Assembly (NCBI GenBank): GCA_017381395.1
Contig: JAFOCH010000066.1
Location: 1-10,211, forward strand
Reading direction: 5' to 3'
DNA length: 10,211 nucleotides
Origin: Clostridia bacterium
GTDB taxonomy: Bacteria > Bacillota > Clostridia > Oscillospirales > Acutalibacteraceae
The notes under the pieces are model-generated. The model searched no databases. It was not told the DNA's origin and saw only the letters and a program-made list of their open reading frames with translations. A program made the position numbers and the translations under genes. Of the stretch, positions 6,792 to 10,211 are shown piece after piece (the first letter of the stretch is position 1; the number at the start of each line of letters is the position of its first letter).

Positions 6792-7026
6792 TATTGTTTG
6801 CGTCGGTCTTTTCGGCAACGCTATCCTCGGCGGTGTCGGACTTTTTGCCGCCCTTTTTGCCGCTGATGACCACCAAGCTGAAAAGGAATGCAGCCGCGGT
6901 AATGGCAAGTAAAATCATCGGCCAGAGCATCGACTGGTCGGGAGTGGTGGCGCGAATAATAACGTTAATTGCGGCCAAAACTACTGCCGCCGCTGTTACG
7001 ATGAAAGAAAGCTTTGAAATACTCAT
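6784..7026 (-). CDS. Small membrane protein with two transmembrane segments, unknown function
   Basis: This 80-residue protein has two hydrophobic helices (about 5-25 and 34-54) joined by a short loop RATTPDQSM, followed by a basic patch (GKKGGKK, 56-62) and an acidic, Asn-rich tail. The basic patch after helix 2 suggests the C-terminus is cytoplasmic, with both ends inside. I do not recognise a family. Its ATG shares four bases (ATGA) with the stop of the upstream gene, and GGAGG lies eight bases before the start, so it is genuine and coupled to its neighbour. The downstream trmO start overlaps its stop by eight bases. A partner role with the upstream single-TM protein is possible but unproven. 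Confidence 0.8.
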   Translation of the reverse strand: MSISKLSFIVTAAAVVLAAINVIIRATTPDQSMLWPMILLAITAAAFLFSLVVISGKKGGKKSDTAEDSVAEKTDANNNE

Positions 7027-7829
7027 TTTTTTCGTCCTCCGAATTTATTTCGCTTTATTTTTATCCTGTCGGGAATAATCTCGGGCTCGGTTTTGCTAAT
7101 TTTATAATCGATAAGGAAGCTTCGCAAAATAACAAAGGTAATGAAAACGGCGCCGACAAGCACAAGTCCGACTAGGGTGAAATAGATAATTTCCTGGGCG
7201 GAAATGCCTCTACCCTCGGCCTCGGCCCTTATTTTCATCGCAGAAAGGATGCTGTCGGCCTCCTTCTGCTCGGCTACGGTGAGGTAGCTGTGGGCATTGT
7301 AATAAACGAGCGAATAGAAATTGCCTGCCAGCACGGTGATGTACTGGATGTAGCAGAAGGGATTGTCCCCTTTTACCGAAACGGCGAGCTTCAAAAACAA
7401 GCTTTCGCCGTGGGTGAAACTGTTTGAAAAGAGAATTTCGTGTCCGTCGGAAACGAGAATCTTTTTGATCGAGTCGAGGGTTGTCTCACGCGATTCGCCT
7501 GAAAGGGAATGCAGATTACCAATTCGCTGTGAAAAATCGGTTGACCAGCATTTGACATGAAACTGCTTGGTATTCTTTTCATTCGCAGCGTAAAAAACAA
7601 TGTTGCCGCTATTCATCGCCTTTCGCAGACTCTCCTTCGAGTGACCGATGGATTCGATAAACTCGGTATTTTTAGAGAGGGTTGCGGTGGTGAGGACTAT
7701 GTATTCGTCGGGAAAGTCGATTTCGACGTCCCAGTCACTGTTTGACACACTTTTTGCCGCGGCGGTAAGCGAAAAAACGCTAATCATGGTCAACACCGCT
7801 ACCAAAAAGCACAAAAGTCGCTTTATCAT
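7023..7829 (-). CDS. Exported protein with signal peptide and one C-terminal transmembrane helix, unknown function
   Basis: The 268-residue protein starts with a Sec signal peptide (MIKRLLCFLV to about LTAAAKS, 1-26). It continues with an extracytoplasmic domain of about 185 residues and ends with one transmembrane helix (about 213-239) and a basic cytoplasmic tail (RIKIKRNKFGGRKK). This is a type I topology. The outer domain opens with DWDVEIDFPDEYIVLT and includes AEQKEADSILSAMKI just before the membrane. This layout recalls domains that monitor or hold something at the membrane surface, but I recognise no family or catalytic motif. The Cys residues at 95 and 159 could form a disulphide. 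A strong AGGAGGG lies upstream of the ATG. It follows folD by 34 bases and overlaps the next gene by four. Confidence 0.8.
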   Translation of the reverse strand: MIKRLLCFLVAVLTMISVFSLTAAAKSVSNSDWDVEIDFPDEYIVLTTATLSKNTEFIESIGHSKESLRKAMNSGNIVFYAANEKNTKQFHVKCWSTDFSQRIGNLHSLSGESRETTLDSIKKILVSDGHEILFSNSFTHGESLFLKLAVSVKGDNPFCYIQYITVLAGNFYSLVYYNAHSYLTVAEQKEADSILSAMKIRAEAEGRGISAQEIIYFTLVGLVLVGAVFITFVILRSFLIDYKISKTEPEIIPDRIKIKRNKFGGRKK

Positions 7830-7863
7830 TCCGAACCCTCCTTCTTCTTATAATGTAAAAATG

Positions 7864-8715
7864 TTAAATACCGTTTTGCTGCTTTGCGGCGGTGAGTGTA
7901 TTTTTCATCAGCATGGTGATGGTCATGGGGCCAACTCCGCCCGGTACAGGTGAAATTGCCGATGCGACCTCGACCACATTGTCAAAGTCAACGTCGCCAC
8001 AGAGCTTGCCGTTTTCGTCCCTGTCCATTCCGACGTCGATTACTACTGCGCCCGGCTTTACCATATCGGCGGTGACAAACTTCGGTCGACCAACGGCGGC
8101 GATGAGAATGTCCGCTTCTTTGCAAACCTCTTTTAACCCGACGGTGCGGCTGTGACAGATGGTCACGGTCGCATTATCGTGCAGGGCAAGCATAGCCATC
8201 GGCTTTCCTACGATATTCGAGCGGCCGATTACAACGCATTTCTTTCCCTCGCAGGAAATGTCGTAATATTTAAGCATCTGCATAACACCGGCAGGTGTGC
8301 AGGGTAAAAAGGTGTAGTCGCCCGTCATAATTCCGCCCACGTTTACGGGGTGGAAGGCGTCAACGTCCTTTTCGGGTGAAATGGTGTTGATAACCGCCTT
8401 TTCGTCAAGGTGACGGGGCAGCGGAAGCTGACAGAGAATGCCGTTTATATCTGCGCGGTCGTTGAGCTCGCGAATGAGGGAAAGCAGCTCCTCATTAGTG
8501 GTTTCGGCAGGAAGTGCGTATTCCTCCGACCTGATTCCAAGCTCAGCACACGCCTTTTTCTTATTATTCACGTAAACTCGTGAGGCAGGGTCGTCGCCGA
8601 CAATGATTACGGCAAGTCCGATTTCTACCCCTTTTTCAGAAAGGGCGACTACCTCTTGCTTGATTTCGGCTCGGGTTGCGGCCGATACCGCCTTTCCGTC
8701 AATTATAAGTGCCAT
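7864..8715 (-). CDS. folD: Bifunctional methylenetetrahydrofolate dehydrogenase / methenyltetrahydrofolate cyclohydrolase FolD
   Basis: FolD interconverts 5,10-methylene-, 5,10-methenyl- and 10-formyl-tetrahydrofolate in the cytoplasm, using NADP(H), and so supplies one-carbon units for purine and formyl-Met synthesis. The 283 residues match the usual family length. Seen in order: VGDDPASRVYVNNKKKAC (39-56) with the Y48-x3-K52 catalytic pair, GILCQLPLP (92-100), SPEKDVDAFHP (113-123), the Rossmann dinucleotide loop GRSNIVGKP (164-172), CHSRT (187-191) and PVPGGVGPMT (257-266). Every key residue is in place. A GAGGA site precedes the ATG, 24 bases after the lgt stop. The operon continues downstream with two membrane proteins and trmO that have no obvious metabolic tie to it. 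Confidence 0.97.
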   Translation of the reverse strand: MALIIDGKAVSAATRAEIKQEVVALSEKGVEIGLAVIIVGDDPASRVYVNNKKKACAELGIRSEEYALPAETTNEELLSLIRELNDRADINGILCQLPLPRHLDEKAVINTISPEKDVDAFHPVNVGGIMTGDYTFLPCTPAGVMQMLKYYDISCEGKKCVVIGRSNIVGKPMAMLALHDNATVTICHSRTVGLKEVCKEADILIAAVGRPKFVTADMVKPGAVVIDVGMDRDENGKLCGDVDFDNVVEVASAISPVPGGVGPMTITMLMKNTLTAAKQQNGI

Positions 8716-8739
8716 TTTTATATCCTCGTTTCGGTTATA

Positions 8740-9861
8740 TTATTCGTTGGTGCCATCGGTGGCGTTTTCGTCGGTCTCGGGCTGGTTAATGTGCTCGGCA
8801 TCAGTAGTGTCGATTTCGCTGGACTCGTCGACATCGTTGGTGTCGGCAACCGACTCGGTGGGAGCTTCGGCGCCGTCGAGTGCTTCTAGGTCGGCAATCG
8901 ACTCAGCATCGGCAACCTCGTCATCGCTGTCGGCAAGCTCATCGGTCGATTCGTCGGTGTCATCATCAAAGTCGGAGAAAAGCTCGTCGTATTCGCCCTG
9001 CTCTACTGCCGCCTTTTTACCGCGCGACTGTAAGAATACGTAAAGGGCAATTCCTGCGACGACCAAAACAAATGACACAACCTGCGAAACGCGTAATGCG
9101 CCAAGCGGCAGACTGTCGGTGCGCAGTCCCTCGATAAAGAAGCGGACTACACCGTACCAAATCATATACAGCGAAATGGTTTGACCGTCGAATTTGCGCT
9201 TTTTACTAACAAAGTGGAGAAGCGCGAAACCTAAAAGACAGAAGAATGATTCGTACAAAAAGCAGGGGTGAACGGGCGGCTCGGCTCCGACAGATGAGCC
9301 GTAGGCATAGTTCCTTTCGATAATGTTACCCGTCATACCAAAAATGCTGTCGGTGTGGGTGCCGTAGGCCTCCTGATTAAAGAAATTGCCCCAGCGTCCG
9401 ATTCCCTGACCGATCAAAAAGCCGAGTGCCGCAAGGTCGTACATTGCAAGCACCTTTATCTTCTTCACACGGCACATAATCCAGCCCGAAACAAAGGCAC
9501 CGATTACTCCGCCGTATATCGCAAGTCCGCCATTTCGCACGGCAAAAATTTCGCCAAATGAAGAAAGCGGCTTTGCATCGAAGATGAGGTAGTAAGCCCT
9601 CGCTCCGACAAAGGCGCAGATGAATGAAACCAGCACAACGTCGATCATTTTGTCGGTGTCGATGCCGAATTTGGGTGCTCTTTTGAAGCCGTAGATCATG
9701 GCCAGAAGCAGACCGAAGGCGATGATAACGGCATACCAATAAATATCGTAGCCGTCGCCAATCGGAATAGTAAAGGCAACTCGGTCGAGATTTAACTTTA
9801 AGCCGAAAATTTTAATCCAATCCTGATTTTCGGCAACTGTGTTTACTGCGGCAGTAAGCAT
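8740..9861 (-). CDS. lgt: Phosphatidylglycerol-prolipoprotein diacylglyceryl transferase Lgt, with acidic C-terminal extension
   Basis: Lgt moves a diacylglyceryl group from phosphatidylglycerol to the lipobox cysteine of prolipoproteins, the first step of lipoprotein maturation, in the cytoplasmic membrane. The first 280 or so residues form the multi-spanning core. Signatures seen: YWYAVIIAFG (41-50), RNGGLAIYGGVIGA (109-122), the Lgt signature GQGIGRWGNFFNQEAYG (151-167), HPCFLYE (198-204) and EGLRTDSL (244-251). The essential Arg of the signature (R156) and that of the last loop (R247) are present. Residues 287-373 are an added tail rich in Asp, Glu, Ser and Thr, making the protein about 80 residues longer than the common 260-290. 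AAAGGAAG lies seven bases before the ATG, and the upstream M16 gene ends 20 bases earlier. Confidence 0.96.
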   Translation of the reverse strand: MLTAAVNTVAENQDWIKIFGLKLNLDRVAFTIPIGDGYDIYWYAVIIAFGLLLAMIYGFKRAPKFGIDTDKMIDVVLVSFICAFVGARAYYLIFDAKPLSSFGEIFAVRNGGLAIYGGVIGAFVSGWIMCRVKKIKVLAMYDLAALGFLIGQGIGRWGNFFNQEAYGTHTDSIFGMTGNIIERNYAYGSSVGAEPPVHPCFLYESFFCLLGFALLHFVSKKRKFDGQTISLYMIWYGVVRFFIEGLRTDSLPLGALRVSQVVSFVLVVAGIALYVFLQSRGKKAAVEQGEYDELFSDFDDDTDESTDELADSDDEVADAESIADLEALDGAEAPTESVADTNDVDESSEIDTTDAEHINQPETDENATDGTNE

Positions 9862-9881
9862 TTTTTTACTTCCTTTCGGGT

Positions 9882-10211
9882 TTATTCGGTCGGCAAAATT
9901 ACCGACAATGCGGAATATTCCTCGTTAAGCTGGGTGTTTAAGCACTCGGTCACGTCGTCGAGCGTAATGGCGGCAAAAACATCCATTTCGTCAAACAGAC
10001 CGTCACCCGACATGGCCGTTGCGATCAGGTCGGAAACTATTCGGTCGATTACATTATACTGCATAACCATTTGTCCGTAAAGACTGTTTTTTGCGCAGGT
10101 AAATGCGTCGGGATCGATTCCCTCGCGGCGAAGTCGCTTTATCTCCGCCTTTATTTCGTCGGCAACCCTCTGCGGCTCGGACGATTCGCCGTCAAAAATT
10201 TCGGCGGCGTA
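9882..10211 (-). CDS. M16-family peptidase, C-terminal end (YmfH-like), N-terminus off right edge
   Basis: The frame is open from the window edge to the TAA at 9882, giving the last 109 residues; a Met inside it near 10070 is not the true start. The fragment reads from YAAEIFDGESSEPQ through an amphipathic helix (ADEIKAEIKRLRREGI), DPDAFTCAKNSLYGQMVMQY and LFDEMDVFAAITLDDV to a final strand SALSVILPTE. This is the closing pattern of insulinase-type (M16) domains, and the resemblance to Bacillus YmfH-type proteins comes from memory. The zinc motif HxxEH would lie outside the window, so activity cannot be judged. In Firmicutes such proteins often come as a YmfF/YmfH pair. It is the first visible gene of the operon that continues into lgt. 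Confidence 0.75.
   Translation of the reverse strand, partial: YAAEIFDGESSEPQRVADEIKAEIKRLRREGIDPDAFTCAKNSLYGQMVMQYNVIDRIVSDLIATAMSGDGLFDEMDVFAAITLDDVTECLNTQLNEEYSALSVILPTE

Noticed and set aside
6792..6908. Longer start for trmO at 6908
   Set aside because: The added 39 residues are Pro/Ser/Arg-rich and overlap the 80-residue gene in another frame. TrmO-like sequence starts just after the ATG at 6791.
6341..7078. Plus-strand open frame of 245 codons opposite trmO and the small membrane gene
   Set aside because: It is antisense to well-supported genes, is Arg/Ser/Ala-rich with no domain pattern, and has no convincing ribosome site. It arises from codon bias on the other strand.
8603..9043. 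Ser-rich plus-strand frame of 146 codons opposite lgt and folD
   Set aside because: The Ser-rich run is the complement of the acidic Lgt tail, so it is a shadow of low-complexity coding sequence.
9511..9516. Tyr in place of the His known from E. coli Lgt in the GG segment (IYGG rather than FHGG)
   Set aside because: As I recall, many Firmicute Lgt proteins have Tyr here, so it is not a sign of loss of function.

Overview
The window looks like a chromosomal segment of an uncultured clostridial Firmicute of a gut or rumen type (Oscillospirales-like). The evidence is indirect: Firmicute-style Shine-Dalgarno sites, AT-rich intergenic DNA next to moderate-GC genes, a YmfH-like M16 peptidase beside lgt, and carbohydrate-active enzymes suited to complex glycans. 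No taxonomic marker gene is present, so this placement is an inference.

Left part (1-3165, minus strand): one very long open reading frame runs uninterrupted off the left edge. It encodes a secreted multidomain protein: signal peptide, right-handed beta-helix, Gly/Glu/Ser linker, an accessory domain, a second acidic Gly-rich linker, and a second copy of the accessory domain cut by the window edge. The beta-helix carries Asp residues (D304, D327, D328) and a W-x-E-x-G-P segment that resemble family GH110 alpha-1,3-galactosidases. This is the most notable item in the window.

Middle (3166-3466): an AT-rich divergent intergenic region with one good promoter facing each way, an imperfect palindrome and a hairpin. 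It leads rightward into a cytoplasmic GH31 glycosidase (3467-5968, plus strand) whose nucleophile motif is WMDWQQG instead of the usual WxDMNE type. The secreted enzyme may act first outside the cell and the GH31 enzyme inside, but no transporter or regulator is in view to confirm a pathway.

Around 5985-6055 a strong bidirectional hairpin terminator, plus a weaker second one, separates the convergent GH31 gene and the minus-strand operon.

Right part (6108-10211, minus strand): a tightly packed, apparently co-transcribed set read right to left: the C-terminal end of an M16 peptidase (YmfH-like), lgt, folD, a signal-peptide plus single-TM protein of unknown function, an 80-residue two-TM protein, and trmO. 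Gaps are 20-34 bases, and the last three genes overlap by 4 and 8 bases. This is mostly housekeeping (lipoprotein maturation, one-carbon metabolism, tRNA modification), with two unrecognised membrane proteins inside it.
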